A DNA stretch of 64,000 bases from Nanobdellota archaeon (GTDB lineage: Archaea > Nanobdellota > Nanobdellia > Pacearchaeales > GW2011-AR1), in the NCBI GenBank assembly GCA_018815925.1, contig JAHIWS010000020.1, forward strand, positions 28,041 through 92,040. The letters are read 5' to 3'. Below the pieces are notes generated by a model. The model was given only the letters and a program-made list of their open reading frames with translations. It made no database searches and was not told where the DNA came from. Both the position numbers and the translations under genes were made by a program. Position 1 is the stretch's first letter, and each line of letters begins with the position of its first letter. Shown one piece after another: positions 46,132 through 56,954 of this stretch.

Positions 46132-47063
46132 TTTTGCATAAAATTTGTTAAAATATAGTTTTTAGAATTTATCATTTCTTTTACTCCTTGTTTATAAGAA
46201 GTATATTTTATTCCAAATTCTTTTTCCCAATTATCAACAGCAAATATGTCTCCAGCAGTTAAAGCTTTTAATTGATCTACTACAAAAGCTTTTCTATTTG
46301 TAAAAAAATTATGTATTTTCAATAAAAAAACAAATATTGGTATAGGCACCTTAATAAAAATTTTATTTTGTTTATTTTGTTTATAGATTTCTTTAATTAA
46401 ATCAATAAAATATATTTGTTCTTTTCCTATTATGCTGTAAATTTTATTTTTTGGTTTTTTTTCTATTAATTTTAAAAGTATCTTAATAAAATTTTTAACA
46501 TATAATGGTTGCCTTATATAATCTCCTTTTCCAGGAAAAATAATTATAGGTGACTTTTCAAATTTTTTTACAATAAAATTTAAATGTTTAATATCAAAAC
46601 AACCATACATTAAAGGGGGTCTTAAAATAGTGTGGGGGATTTTACTTTTTTTAACAAGGTATTCTCCTATTTTTTTCGTATTAGTATAATAATCTTTTGC
46701 AATAGACATTACAACAGAAGAACTAATATGGATTAAATTTTTAATTTTATTTTCTTCACAGGTTTTAATTATATTTTCTACACTTTTTATGTTATTTTTA
46801 ATATAGGGGATCTTTTCAGAATCTGAAATTTGTGCTTGTAATTGAATAACACAAAAACCATTCTCAAAATACCTCCCCCAAAATTTATCTAAAACAGATA
46901 AATCAGCACATACTGTTTGAATTTTAGGATTAATTTTCTTTGCTAATCTTAAATTATTTTTATTTTTATCTATTGCAATTACATTGTATTTTTCACAATT
47001 TATTGAATTTAACAGATTTAACCCCACAAGTCCGGCTGCCCCTGTAATTATAATTTTTTTCAT
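46128..47063 (-). CDS. NAD-dependent epimerase/dehydratase
   Basis: KKIIITGAAGLVGLNLLNS; HISSSVVMSIAKDYYTNTKKIGEYLVKKS. Confidence 0.82.
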   Translation of the reverse strand: MKKIIITGAAGLVGLNLLNSINCEKYNVIAIDKNKNNLRLAKKINPKIQTVCADLSVLDKFWGRYFENGFCVIQLQAQISDSEKIPYIKNNIKSVENIIKTCEENKIKNLIHISSSVVMSIAKDYYTNTKKIGEYLVKKSKIPHTILRPPLMYGCFDIKHLNFIVKKFEKSPIIIFPGKGDYIRQPLYVKNFIKILLKLIEKKPKNKIYSIIGKEQIYFIDLIKEIYKQNKQNKIFIKVPIPIFVFLLKIHNFFTNRKAFVVDQLKALTAGDIFAVDNWEKEFGIKYTSYKQGVKEMINSKNYILTNFMQK

Positions 47064-47145
47064 AAAATTTAGGATTTTTAAGAATATTTAAAATTATATA
47101 GCCTGGAATAGTCATCTTTTTAAAGATTTTTTTTTTCAATAATCA

Positions 47146-47766
47146 ATGGACCAACACAATTTACTTTTAAAATTCAAATTAGAAAAAGTTGCCTCCTTGA
47201 TTAAACCAAATTCAGTAGTTTTAGACATAGGATGTTATGATGGGAGGTTAAAAAAATTTATTCCTTCTTGTGATTATTATGGTATTGATGTTAATAAAGA
47301 ATGCATAGATAAATTAAAAAAACAAAGAATAAAAGCAAAACAAGTTGATTTAAACAAAGAAGAAATTCCCTTTAAACCAAAAAAATTTGACTATATTTTT
47401 TTATTAGATATTTTAGAGCATTTAGTGGACCCAAAAAAACTTCTATTAAAATTAAAAGAAAGATTAAAACCTCATAGCAAATTAATAATTACCTTACCTA
47501 ATGATTACCATATTTTAAATAAAATAAGATTTTTATTTAATAAGTCACTTACAGAAAATCCATTTAATCCCTTTGGTCACCTTCATTTTTTTCCTATTTC
47601 TTTTGCAGATAGTTTTTTAAAAGAACAAGGATATGAAATTTTGAAAAAAGAATTTTTAGCTCCTGTAAAACCTTTGATTCTCCCAAAGGGCTTAAAAAAC
47701 ATATTATCTAACTTATTTCCACAAACATTTTCTAGAAACATACTTTATGCTGTTAAACTTAGCTAG
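47146..47766 (+). CDS. Class I SAM-dependent methyltransferase
   Basis: SVVLDIGCYDGRLKKFIPSCDYYGIDVNKE; FDYIFLLDILEHLVDP. Confidence 0.9.
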   Translation: MDQHNLLLKFKLEKVASLIKPNSVVLDIGCYDGRLKKFIPSCDYYGIDVNKECIDKLKKQRIKAKQVDLNKEEIPFKPKKFDYIFLLDILEHLVDPKKLLLKLKERLKPHSKLIITLPNDYHILNKIRFLFNKSLTENPFNPFGHLHFFPISFADSFLKEQGYEILKKEFLAPVKPLILPKGLKNILSNLFPQTFSRNILYAVKLS

Positions 47767-47773
47767 AAATTTC

Positions 47774-49111
47774 TTAAGCTTTATTGTATACACAAAGTTC
47801 TTTATAACATCTATTTAATTTAAAATTATTTGGTTTTTTTGCATCTTTTCTAAGTACAAGAACGTAGTTTTCATAGGTTATATCTTCTGTTCTTTTAAAA
47901 TTAGCAACTATTTCTAAATCACTTTTTAGTTTTAGTTTAGGCTCCACACCTAATTTATAACTTCTAATAATTGTTTTATTCTCAATACTTGCTTCATAAT
48001 CCTCCCACCAAACAAACCTTGGATTATCTTTCCACCAAAAAGCAGCAAGAACAGTGGCTTCTGAAGGTCCTGCTATAACATAATCTACCTCAAAATCTTG
48101 ATTTATTTGTTTTAGGTCTCTTTGTATCAAAATTTCACCATTAATCCCAAAAAAACTAAAAATAAGAACTATTATGAATATGGTTGAAATTATATTATTT
48201 ATTTTAATTTCTTTATCATTTAAACTTTTACTTAACAAAATCAAAATTATAGGAGAGAGAATTAAAAAATACTTTAATTGTTGCACCCTTAATAAAAATA
48301 TCAAACCAGATATACTAAGAAAAATTAGGTGTTTTTTATATTTATTAAAATTAATTTTACAAATTTTAAACAAAAATGGAGAAATTAAAACAACAATACT
48401 CAAAATCCAGAAATTTGATAAAAAATTTATTCCTTTTGTTAAAGGGTTTAGTCCTAAAAAAACCATAAAGTTATTTCCAAAATACCTAATTAAAGAATAA
48501 AAAGGCATTTTAAAGAGGTAGTACTCTTGTATACCTCTTGGGAGAAAACCTATAAAAATAGCAACTACATATTTCACAACATTTACAAAGGAATTTTTCC
48601 AAAAATAAACTAATATAAAAATTGTTCCAATTAATATCATGGGTGTATAAAAGGCACAAGCTATTCCCAAAAATAAACCGGAATAAAGTAACCTATGTTT
48701 TGAGTCTTTTTTATAAAAAAAGATAAAAGATAACAAAAAAACAAATGTTGCTGGTAAAACAGGAGTTGTTTGAATAGAAACGTACCATGTTAAAGGAGAA
48801 AAAGCAAAGAGTATAAAAGCGGTTTTATTCTTTAACCAAAATAGCAAAACAACACCAATTAAAAAAACCCACAAAATATTAACTATTTTTAACATTATAA
48901 AACTAGGCCAAACTTTCAAGAATAAAGAAATAAGTGCAGGATAAATTAAAGCATGACCAGAAAAAAGGTTAATATTTTTAATCCCTGCAAAATTTTTTGC
49001 AATATTGATATACTCGTAGGAATCATGAAAACCTATTTTTGTAGAAAAAACAGCAAATAGGACTAATAAACAACCAAAAAAAATTAAGTGTTGGTGTTCT
49101 TTTTTTACCAT
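47774..49111 (-). CDS. Multispanning membrane protein, probable GT-C-like glycosyltransferase
   Basis: About ten TM segments; KIGFHDSYEYINIAKNF acidic loop motif. Confidence 0.65.
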   Translation of the reverse strand: MVKKEHQHLIFFGCLLVLFAVFSTKIGFHDSYEYINIAKNFAGIKNINLFSGHALIYPALISLFLKVWPSFIMLKIVNILWVFLIGVVLLFWLKNKTAFILFAFSPLTWYVSIQTTPVLPATFVFLLSFIFFYKKDSKHRLLYSGLFLGIACAFYTPMILIGTIFILVYFWKNSFVNVVKYVVAIFIGFLPRGIQEYYLFKMPFYSLIRYFGNNFMVFLGLNPLTKGINFLSNFWILSIVVLISPFLFKICKINFNKYKKHLIFLSISGLIFLLRVQQLKYFLILSPIILILLSKSLNDKEIKINNIISTIFIIVLIFSFFGINGEILIQRDLKQINQDFEVDYVIAGPSEATVLAAFWWKDNPRFVWWEDYEASIENKTIIRSYKLGVEPKLKLKSDLEIVANFKRTEDITYENYVLVLRKDAKKPNNFKLNRCYKELCVYNKA

Positions 49112-49217
49112 CTTTCTTATGGTTTTTTCTGTTTTAAATAAATTTCTACACTCTTTTTAAGCTAAATAATTAAAAAACCTCAGCAACCTTTATAAGCTTC
49201 TTTTAATAGGGAAAAAG

Positions 49218-49631
49218 ATGAGGTCTTTTAAGAGAATTTTTAATAGGGAGATTTATAAACAATTTTTCAGATTTTGTTTCATAGGGTTGACAATTACTGT
49301 CTTTTCTTATATACTTTTTTTAATTTTGTATTATTTTTTGTCAATTAATTATATTTTTTCAGCAGGAGCAGGATTTATTGGAGGGGTTTTATTGGGCTTT
49401 GTTTTTAATAAAATCTATACTTTTAAGTCTAAAAGAAAATCTTTTTCAACAATTTTACAATATTTTTTAGTTTATGGGTTTTCTCTCTTTTTTACGATGT
49501 GGTTAATTAAATTTTTAGTAGAAAAGATGTATTTTAATCCAATAGTAGCAAACTTAATCCTTCAACCATTTATTGTATTAATTAATTTTTTTGGAACAAA
49601 AATACTCGTATTTAAAAATAAAAAATGGTAG
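49218..49631 (+). CDS. GtrA-like membrane protein
   Basis: FCFIGLTITVFSYILFLILYYF; GFVFNKIYTFKSKRK; FGTKILVFKNKKW. Confidence 0.85.
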   Translation: MRSFKRIFNREIYKQFFRFCFIGLTITVFSYILFLILYYFLSINYIFSAGAGFIGGVLLGFVFNKIYTFKSKRKSFSTILQYFLVYGFSLFFTMWLIKFLVEKMYFNPIVANLILQPFIVLINFFGTKILVFKNKKW

Positions 49632-51160
49632 AAAAAACAAAAGATTATAAGTTAGAAAAAAACTTAAAATTAATAGCTAAAACTTCTATGGTTGTTTTTA
49701 TTGGTATTTTTTTATCAAAACTTTTAATGTATATTTATAAAATTATCATTGCGAGATATTTTGGACCAGAAATTTATGGTGTTTTTTCTTTGTCAATAAT
49801 GGTTCTTGGATGGATCCTATCTTTTGCTGCTTTGGGTCTTTCAGAGGGGTTTTTGAGATTTGTTCCGCTTTATAGAGGAGAAAAAGGAGCAAACAAAATA
49901 AAATCTCTTTTTAGATTTTCAATGATTTTATTAATTTCAACAAGTATTTTTTCAGGACTAATTTTATTCTTTTTAGCTGACTTTATAGCAATAAATTTTT
50001 TCCATAATGCATTACTGGGAAGATTTTTAAAATATTTTAGTTTCTTAATTCCTGCATATCTTCTTTCAACCTTTTTTGTATCAACATTAAGATCATTTGA
50101 AAAAATTTCTTTATTTTCTTTCTTAACAAATATATTTCAAAATGTTATTAAAGTAGGTTCCTTGGGTTTATTTATTTTTTTAGGATTTAAGGTTAATTCA
50201 GTTATTTTTTCATATCTTGTAGGAATTTTTTCTTTGCTTATTGTATCCTATTTTGTTTGTAAGAAAAAAACACCTGAAATTTTTGGAAAATCTTTTTTAG
50301 ATAAAAAAGCCAAATCAAATATCATTTCAGATTTTTTTTCATATTCTTGGCCACTAATGTTTTTCTCTTTTAGTGTTAGTATTTTTCCTTGGATAGATTC
50401 TTTTGCAATAGGGTTTTTTAAAAATGTTTATGATGTAGGAATATATAATGCAGCAGTTCCTATTGCTTTTCTTCTTTATTTTGCTCCAGAAATATTTGTT
50501 CAATTATTTTTTCCATTAATCACTAAAGAATTTTCGAGAAAGAACTTAGATTTAATTAGAGAATTAAGCAAACAAGTAGGGAAATGGATATTTGCATTAA
50601 ATTTACCTTTTTTATTGATTTTAATAGCTTTTCCAGGGGCAATAATAAATCTTTTGTTTGGACCACAATATATAGAGGTTGAACAAGCTTTGAGGATTTT
50701 ATCTTTTGGTGTTTTCTTAGCATCCATATTTAGGATTTCTGATGTTTTAATAGCGATGAAAGGAAAATCAAAAATAATTTTGATAAATATTGTTGTAGCT
50801 TCTACAATAAATCTATTTCTGAATTTTTTGTTAGTCCCAAAATATGGGCTCATCGGAGCTGCCTTATCTACAACTATTTCTTATGTTATATTAAGCATGA
50901 TGCAAATGTTTGAAGCTAAACATTATCTTTCTATAGTTCCTTTAAAAAGAGAGATTATAAAAATATTATTAGTTTCAATGATTCCCTTAACTTTACTTTT
51001 AATTATAAAACAGTTTTTACCCTCCACTATTATGGGGATTATATTACAAGGAATCTTTTTTGTCTTAGTATATATTTTATTGATTTTGTCAACTAAATGT
51101 TTAGATAAAAATGATTGGATGATCTTGAAAACAATCAAAAATAAATTGTTTTTTAAATAA
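49625..51160 (+). CDS. Polysaccharide/lipid flippase (MOP superfamily, RfbX-like)
   Basis: IARYFGPEIYGVFSLSIMVLG; SFAIGFFKNVYDVGIYNAAVPIAFLLYF; multiple TM. Confidence 0.92.
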   Translation: MVEKTKDYKLEKNLKLIAKTSMVVFIGIFLSKLLMYIYKIIIARYFGPEIYGVFSLSIMVLGWILSFAALGLSEGFLRFVPLYRGEKGANKIKSLFRFSMILLISTSIFSGLILFFLADFIAINFFHNALLGRFLKYFSFLIPAYLLSTFFVSTLRSFEKISLFSFLTNIFQNVIKVGSLGLFIFLGFKVNSVIFSYLVGIFSLLIVSYFVCKKKTPEIFGKSFLDKKAKSNIISDFFSYSWPLMFFSFSVSIFPWIDSFAIGFFKNVYDVGIYNAAVPIAFLLYFAPEIFVQLFFPLITKEFSRKNLDLIRELSKQVGKWIFALNLPFLLILIAFPGAIINLLFGPQYIEVEQALRILSFGVFLASIFRISDVLIAMKGKSKIILINIVVASTINLFLNFLLVPKYGLIGAALSTTISYVILSMMQMFEAKHYLSIVPLKREIIKILLVSMIPLTLLLIIKQFLPSTIMGIILQGIFFVLVYILLILSTKCLDKNDWMILKTIKNKLFFK

Positions 51161-51195
51161 GCAAATTTTAAAAACAGACCCTTTCTATATTTAAA

Positions 51196-52074
51196 ATGAT
51201 TAATAAAACAAAGTATTTTTTATTTAGTTTTGTTCCAAAAAGGTTTAGGAAAATTTTAAAAAATTTTTATTATGATTTTATAGCTTACCCTTTGCATGCC
51301 TTAAAAAACAGATATTTTTATGGGGTACCAGATTTTTTTGACGGCATTGCATTAGAAACAACCACTTATTGTAATTTAAGGTGTGAATTTTGTCCAAATA
51401 GTAAATATCCTAGGGGATTAAAGAAAAACACCAAACTAATGGATCTTCATTTAATAAAAAAAATAATAAATGAATTATCTGAAATAAGGTTTAGAGGAAG
51501 AGTTTTTCTTCATTTTTATGGGGAACCCCTTACTGATGAAAGATTACCCGAAATTCTTTCCTATATTAAGAAGAAACTTCCTAAAAATCCTGTCCAAATC
51601 AATACAAATGGATTTTTACTAACACTAGATAAGTACAAGCAATTAATTAAATTAGGAGTAGATAAATTTATGGTAAGCCAATACGGAAAAACAATGCCGG
51701 TTCCAATAAAAAAAATTTTAGATTATTTAAAAAACAAACCAAAAAACCAAAACAAAATTCATTATAGAGTATTTAATGAAAATTCTTCAGGAATTTCTAC
51801 TAGGGGGGGAGAAATAGCCTTGGAGCATGCAATTGATTTTGAGAGGCCTATTTGCACTTATCCAGGGGTTGCCTTATCAATTAATTATGCTGGAGATGTA
51901 ATGGTTTGTTGTAATGATTATCATCATACAATGGATGTAGGAAATTTGAAAAAAGAATCATTAATGGAAATATGGAAAAAACCAAAGTATGTTAAATTTA
52001 GAAAAGATCTCAGAAATAAGAAATTTCTTTTGCCTATTTGCAAATTATGTGTAGGGAAAAATGAAAAAACTTAA
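51196..52074 (+). CDS. Radical SAM/SPASM protein
   Basis: LETTTYCNLRCEFCPNSKYPRGL; VMVCCNDYHHTMDVGNLKKESLMEIW; CKLCVGKN. Confidence 0.92.
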   Translation: MINKTKYFLFSFVPKRFRKILKNFYYDFIAYPLHALKNRYFYGVPDFFDGIALETTTYCNLRCEFCPNSKYPRGLKKNTKLMDLHLIKKIINELSEIRFRGRVFLHFYGEPLTDERLPEILSYIKKKLPKNPVQINTNGFLLTLDKYKQLIKLGVDKFMVSQYGKTMPVPIKKILDYLKNKPKNQNKIHYRVFNENSSGISTRGGEIALEHAIDFERPICTYPGVALSINYAGDVMVCCNDYHHTMDVGNLKKESLMEIWKKPKYVKFRKDLRNKKFLLPICKLCVGKNEKT

Positions 52075-52540
52075 TTTAGGTTGTGGAGAAGACCTCAAAA
52101 AGGGATGGGATAATGTAGATATAAGGAAATTACCTGGAATTACAAATGTTTTTGATCTTGATAAATATCCTTATCCTTTCAAGAATAATACCTATAATGA
52201 AGTTTTGATGAAAATGATTTTAGAACATTTAAAAGAACCAATAAAAACCTTAAAAGAGGTAATAAGAATTTCTAAACCTAATGCAAAACTAACCATTATT
52301 GTACCTCATGCATTTTCTTATGCTAGCAAAACAGATATACAACATAAAACAAATTTTACTGAAAATTCTTTTACAGAAGAGTTATTAAAACAATATGCGT
52401 TGACTAACCTAAGATTAATTGGAAAATCATTTATTTTTAAAAACAACTGGAAAAGGTTCATTCCTTTTAAAAATTATCTAAAGATTTTTTTTAATGGGGT
52501 TTATGAAGATATTTGTTTTGAATTTATAATAAAAAAATGA
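52061..52540 (+). CDS. SAM-dependent methyltransferase-like protein
   Basis: KKLNLGCGEDLKKGWDNVDI; LEHLKEPIKTLKEVIRISKPN. Confidence 0.87.
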   Translation: MKKLNLGCGEDLKKGWDNVDIRKLPGITNVFDLDKYPYPFKNNTYNEVLMKMILEHLKEPIKTLKEVIRISKPNAKLTIIVPHAFSYASKTDIQHKTNFTENSFTEELLKQYALTNLRLIGKSFIFKNNWKRFIPFKNYLKIFFNGVYEDICFEFIIKK

Positions 52541-53616
52541 AAATTGCCATCTTTATCCCATATATAGGGGGCCTAGGAGGTCACCAAAGAGTAATTGTGA
52601 AGTTAGCTACTTATCTTGAATCCAAAAAACACAAGGTAGAATTATTTACCCAAAGACATAATAAAGAAAATTCAATCCCTGGATTTAAAAACCTTAAAAT
52701 AAATATTCTAAAGCCCTCACAAAAAATTTTTGCCCCTTTTGTTTTTTTGTTCAAAAAAATTAAAAATTTTGATGTGGTGGTAGTAGGGGCTTTTCCAGCG
52801 ACTCTTTCCACAATTAGAAATAAACCCTCTTTTTATATTTGTTATACTCCTAAAAGAGATTTTTATGACTTAAAAAAATTTGCACTAAAAAATTCCTCTT
52901 TTTTTGGAAAATTAAAAATCTTTTTGAAAAATCTTTTTTTTAAAAAAATTGATTTTATTGCAGCTCAAAAAGCAACAGTGATATCTCCAATTAGCAAAAC
53001 AATTCAAAAAAGAACACAAAAGTATTATAAAAGAAAGACAACAGGAATAATATACCCTGGAATTGATTTTAATAGTTATAAAACAGGAAAATATGGGGAT
53101 TATCTTCTTTGTGTTTCAAGGTTTCTCCCTGCTAAAAGAGTTGATTTAGTAATTAAAGCAATGGATTTTGTCAAAAATAAAAAAATAAAATTATATATTG
53201 TTGGAGAAGGGCCAGAAGAAAAAAAACTAAAAAAATTGTCTAAGAAATATAAGGATGTTAGATTAATTGGAGAGGTTAGTGATAAGGAATTAATAAGGTT
53301 GTATTCAAAATGTCTTGCAGGAATTTATATGCCTTTTAATGAGGATTGGGGGCTTGTTCCTTTGGAATTTGGTGCCTCTGGAAAACCAACTATAGGGGCA
53401 AATGAAGGAGGATTAAGGGAGACAATCGTCGACAAAAAAACAGGATTTTTAATTAGTAATCCAACTCCAGAAAAGATATCCAATAAAATAAACTATTTTG
53501 TACAGGATAAAAAAAGAGCAAGGAAAATGGGGGAAGAAGCCAGAAAAAGAGCAAAAAACTTTGATTGGAAAAACCTTTTACCTGAATGGGAAAAATTGAT
53601 TTTAAAAGTACACTAA
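52537..53616 (+). CDS. Glycosyltransferase (GT4-like)
   Basis: IPYIGGLGGHQRVIVKLA; LLCVSRFLPAKRVDLVIKAM; EFGASGKPTIGANEGGLRETI. Confidence 0.92.
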   Translation: MKIAIFIPYIGGLGGHQRVIVKLATYLESKKHKVELFTQRHNKENSIPGFKNLKINILKPSQKIFAPFVFLFKKIKNFDVVVVGAFPATLSTIRNKPSFYICYTPKRDFYDLKKFALKNSSFFGKLKIFLKNLFFKKIDFIAAQKATVISPISKTIQKRTQKYYKRKTTGIIYPGIDFNSYKTGKYGDYLLCVSRFLPAKRVDLVIKAMDFVKNKKIKLYIVGEGPEEKKLKKLSKKYKDVRLIGEVSDKELIRLYSKCLAGIYMPFNEDWGLVPLEFGASGKPTIGANEGGLRETIVDKKTGFLISNPTPEKISNKINYFVQDKKRARKMGEEARKRAKNFDWKNLLPEWEKLILKVH

Positions 53617-53677
53617 CTTATTTAAATTAAAAGATTATCTAAATTTATAAAAACAATAAAAAACTCCTTGATAAAAA

Positions 53678-54670
53678 ATGTCATTAATAAAAAAAATTCA
53701 AAATGAAACAACTAAGAATTTTATCTTCTTTTTTTATAGAAATGTTTTAATAGTAATCTTTTTAATTAAGTATCTCAACCCATTTGGAAAAAAATCTACA
53801 ATTAAAGATGTCCATATTGAACTCTCAAATATTTGTAATTTAAAATGTAAATGGTGTGCATCTTCAATAAATGAAATGAGAAAAGGACAATTTTTTAAAA
53901 AAGAACTTATGAAAAAGTTTTTAGATAATATAACTTTAGATAAAAGGTTTGATAAACTTAGAACAATTAGATTGTGGGGAATAGGGGAATCTTTACTTAA
54001 CCCGGAATTTTTAGAAGTATTAACAATGATAAAAAATTATAAAAATAAAGCACACAAAAAACATTCTAATTTTCCAGAGATAATGTTAACTACAAATGCA
54101 ACTCTTTTAAACCAAAACCTATCAAAAAAAATAGTTCAAATTGGTGCCCTAGATGAAATAAGATTTAGTCTAGATGGAGGGACAAAAGAAAAATTTGAAA
54201 AAATAAGGGTGGGGGCAAAATGGAGTAAGGTTTATAAAAATGTTAAAAATTTTATCAAAATAAATAGGGGCAAAATAAGAGTAAAAATAGATTGTGTTAT
54301 GGAAACAGAGATAGGAAAAAAAGATTATTTTTCTAAAGAGTGGGAAGAGTTATTCAAATTAGTAGATTATCATGCTATAAGGTATCCTAGTGAATTTGAT
54401 GGGAATGCTAATATTAAAATAACTACTAGAAAAGAAAAATCCCAAAAAAGTTGGATATGTTTTGCATTAATGCATTCTTTATTTATTCTAGCTAATGGAA
54501 ATGTGAGTGTTTGTTGTTTAGATTGGAGTGGAAGAGGTGTTGTGGGGGATTTTAATAATGAAGATTTGTATACTATTTATACTTCTAAAAAAAGAAAAAA
54601 TATGATAAATAATATTTTACTAAAAAAGAAACATAAAGTACCTTTATGTAGGAATTGTAGGTTTGTATAA
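53678..54670 (+). CDS. Radical SAM/SPASM protein
   Basis: IELSNICNLKCKWCASS; VCCLDWSGRGVVGDFNNEDLYTIY; CRNCRFV. Confidence 0.9.
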   Translation: MSLIKKIQNETTKNFIFFFYRNVLIVIFLIKYLNPFGKKSTIKDVHIELSNICNLKCKWCASSINEMRKGQFFKKELMKKFLDNITLDKRFDKLRTIRLWGIGESLLNPEFLEVLTMIKNYKNKAHKKHSNFPEIMLTTNATLLNQNLSKKIVQIGALDEIRFSLDGGTKEKFEKIRVGAKWSKVYKNVKNFIKINRGKIRVKIDCVMETEIGKKDYFSKEWEELFKLVDYHAIRYPSEFDGNANIKITTRKEKSQKSWICFALMHSLFILANGNVSVCCLDWSGRGVVGDFNNEDLYTIYTSKKRKNMINNILLKKKHKVPLCRNCRFV

Positions 54671-55526
54671 AATGAAAAAAGAAAACAGAAAAAAAGTATA
54701 TAACACAACAGAAAGTATAAAAAAAGTATTAAGATATGTGGTGCCAAGAAATTTAAGAAAAAAGTTAAAGAATTTATATTTTCCTGATAAAATAGCTTGG
54801 TCTATTAAAAGGAAAAATATAAAAAAATTTTATGCACATTTTATCAATAAAAACGATTTGGTATTTGATATAGGGGCAAATAAAGGACAATTTACAGAAA
54901 TTTTTGCAGAGTTAGCTAAAAAAGTAATTGTTCTAGAGCCAAATAAAGATTTGGTTAAGGTATTATTGAATAAATTTAAAAAAAATGATAAAATTATTGT
55001 AGTTCCAAAAGGAGTTTCAGATAAAGGAGAGATAAAGGATTTTTATGTTAATTTAGATCAAGATTGCTGCTCGACTTTTTCAAAAGAGTTTAAAGAATCT
55101 AGAATAAGTAAACATACTCCTAATTGGGAAAAGAGAGATAAAATAGAAATGACCACTTTGGATAAATTAATAGAAAAATATGGGAAACCCAAATTTATTA
55201 AGATAGATGTTGAAGGTTATGAGAAAGAAGTTCTAGGGGGGCTTAACATCCCCGTAAAGTTCCTTTCATTTGAATTCTCTAGATTATTTAAGGAATTAAA
55301 AGATACAGAAGACTGCATAAAAAAAATAAAAAAACTCAGCAAAAATTCAAAGTTCAATTTTTCTTTTTCTCATGATTATGAATTTGTTTCAGAATGGGGT
55401 AATCCAGAAAAAATTATTAAGCAAATAAAAAATACTGTTAAAAATTTAGAAGACATAAAAGACCAAGATGAATTGTTAAAACTGTGGGGCAAGATTGGTG
55501 GAGATATTTATGTTAAAATGTTTTAG
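54663..55526 (+). CDS. FkbM-family methyltransferase
   Basis: DLVFDIGANKGQFTEIFAELAKKVIVLEPNKD; FIKIDVEGYEKEVLGG. Confidence 0.9.
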   Translation: MYKMKKENRKKVYNTTESIKKVLRYVVPRNLRKKLKNLYFPDKIAWSIKRKNIKKFYAHFINKNDLVFDIGANKGQFTEIFAELAKKVIVLEPNKDLVKVLLNKFKKNDKIIVVPKGVSDKGEIKDFYVNLDQDCCSTFSKEFKESRISKHTPNWEKRDKIEMTTLDKLIEKYGKPKFIKIDVEGYEKEVLGGLNIPVKFLSFEFSRLFKELKDTEDCIKKIKKLSKNSKFNFSFSHDYEFVSEWGNPEKIIKQIKNTVKNLEDIKDQDELLKLWGKIGGDIYVKMF

Positions 55527-55574
55527 TCTATTTACCTTAATAAAATTTATAAAACACTTTATTTTAGACTTTTT

Positions 55575-56954
55575 ATGAAAATTATGCTTTGTTTGGCTCC
55601 ATGGGATTTATGGGAACAAGAAGAGGATACAATGTATCCCTTAGGATTGGCATATTTAGGAGCAATACTTGAGAAACACGGACATACAACAGAGTTGCTT
55701 AATTTAACTAATTCTAATTGGGATAAAATTAAGTTTAGTGCCGAAAAAAAAATAAAAGAATTTAATCCAGATGTTTTTGGAATTAGTATTTTATCAAATA
55801 GTAGAGTATCTACTAAAAAGGTTTTAACATTAGTTAGAAAAATAAGTCCTAAAATCATCATCATTGCAGGAGGAGTTCATACTACTTTTTTATATGAACA
55901 AATATTAAATTATTATCCTGTAGACTATGCGGTATTGGGAGAGGCCGATTACACTATTTTAGATTTAATAGAAGCAATAGAGAAAAAGAAACCACTATCT
56001 TTTTTTAGAAAGATTAAGGGAATAGCCTTTAAAAATAAAAATGAAATTATCACCAATTGTTCCCAAGAGAGAATTAAGAATCTTGACTTGTTGCCTTTTC
56101 CAAAACATGAATATTTTCAAAATATTATTAAAAAAAATAAAATTGCTTATATTATGAGTTCTCGTGGGTGTCCTTTTAATTGTACTTTTTGTCCAAGCTC
56201 CGCTTATTGGGGGAGGAGAATGGTTCAAAGAAGTGCAGAAAATGTTTTTGAAGAAATGCTGTATCTCAAGAAAAAATTTCCAGAGATTGAAATAATACGT
56301 TTTTTAGATGATGAGTTTGTAGTTAATAATCAAAGAGTAATTGAAATTTGTAAATTGATTATAAAAAATAATTTTAAAATAGCTTGGGGGTGTCTTGGAA
56401 GAGCATCTTCAATGAATGAAGAACTGTTAAAATGGATGAAAAAAGCAGGTTGTTTTGAAATTACTTTTGGGGTAGAAAGTGGATCTCAAAGGATTTTAGA
56501 CAGGATAGGAAAAAAAGTTAGAATTAAACAGATAATTGATACTTTTAAACTATGTAAACAATACAAAATTAATACAAGATGTTTAACAATGGTTGGAAAT
56601 ATTGGAGAAAATTCTGAAAGTGTAAAAGAAACAATTAAATTAGCTAAAATTCTAAAAATTAGAACAGAGCCTGCTATTTTGATTGTTTTTCCTGGAACAG
56701 AAGTTTATAAGGTTGCAAAACAAAAAGGTTTTCTTGATGATACATACTGGTTGGGCCAAGGTTTACCTCCTTTATTCAATGTTGAACATCCTAAATATAA
56801 ACTTTGGTGGTGGTCTTTTAAAACCGGATTAATAACAAATTTTTATGCAGATGATGGAGATCTAAATGGCTTTTTGAAGATGAAATTTCTTAATAAAATA
56901 AATTCCCATAATTTTTTAAGAATTTTTAAAAGATATGTTTCTGATAAATTTTAA
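55575..56954 (+). CDS. B12-binding-domain radical SAM protein
   Basis: YPLGLAYLGAILEKHGHTTELLNL; SSRGCPFNCTFCPSSAYWGRRM. Confidence 0.92.
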   Translation: MKIMLCLAPWDLWEQEEDTMYPLGLAYLGAILEKHGHTTELLNLTNSNWDKIKFSAEKKIKEFNPDVFGISILSNSRVSTKKVLTLVRKISPKIIIIAGGVHTTFLYEQILNYYPVDYAVLGEADYTILDLIEAIEKKKPLSFFRKIKGIAFKNKNEIITNCSQERIKNLDLLPFPKHEYFQNIIKKNKIAYIMSSRGCPFNCTFCPSSAYWGRRMVQRSAENVFEEMLYLKKKFPEIEIIRFLDDEFVVNNQRVIEICKLIIKNNFKIAWGCLGRASSMNEELLKWMKKAGCFEITFGVESGSQRILDRIGKKVRIKQIIDTFKLCKQYKINTRCLTMVGNIGENSESVKETIKLAKILKIRTEPAILIVFPGTEVYKVAKQKGFLDDTYWLGQGLPPLFNVEHPKYKLWWWSFKTGLITNFYADDGDLNGFLKMKFLNKINSHNFLRIFKRYVSDKF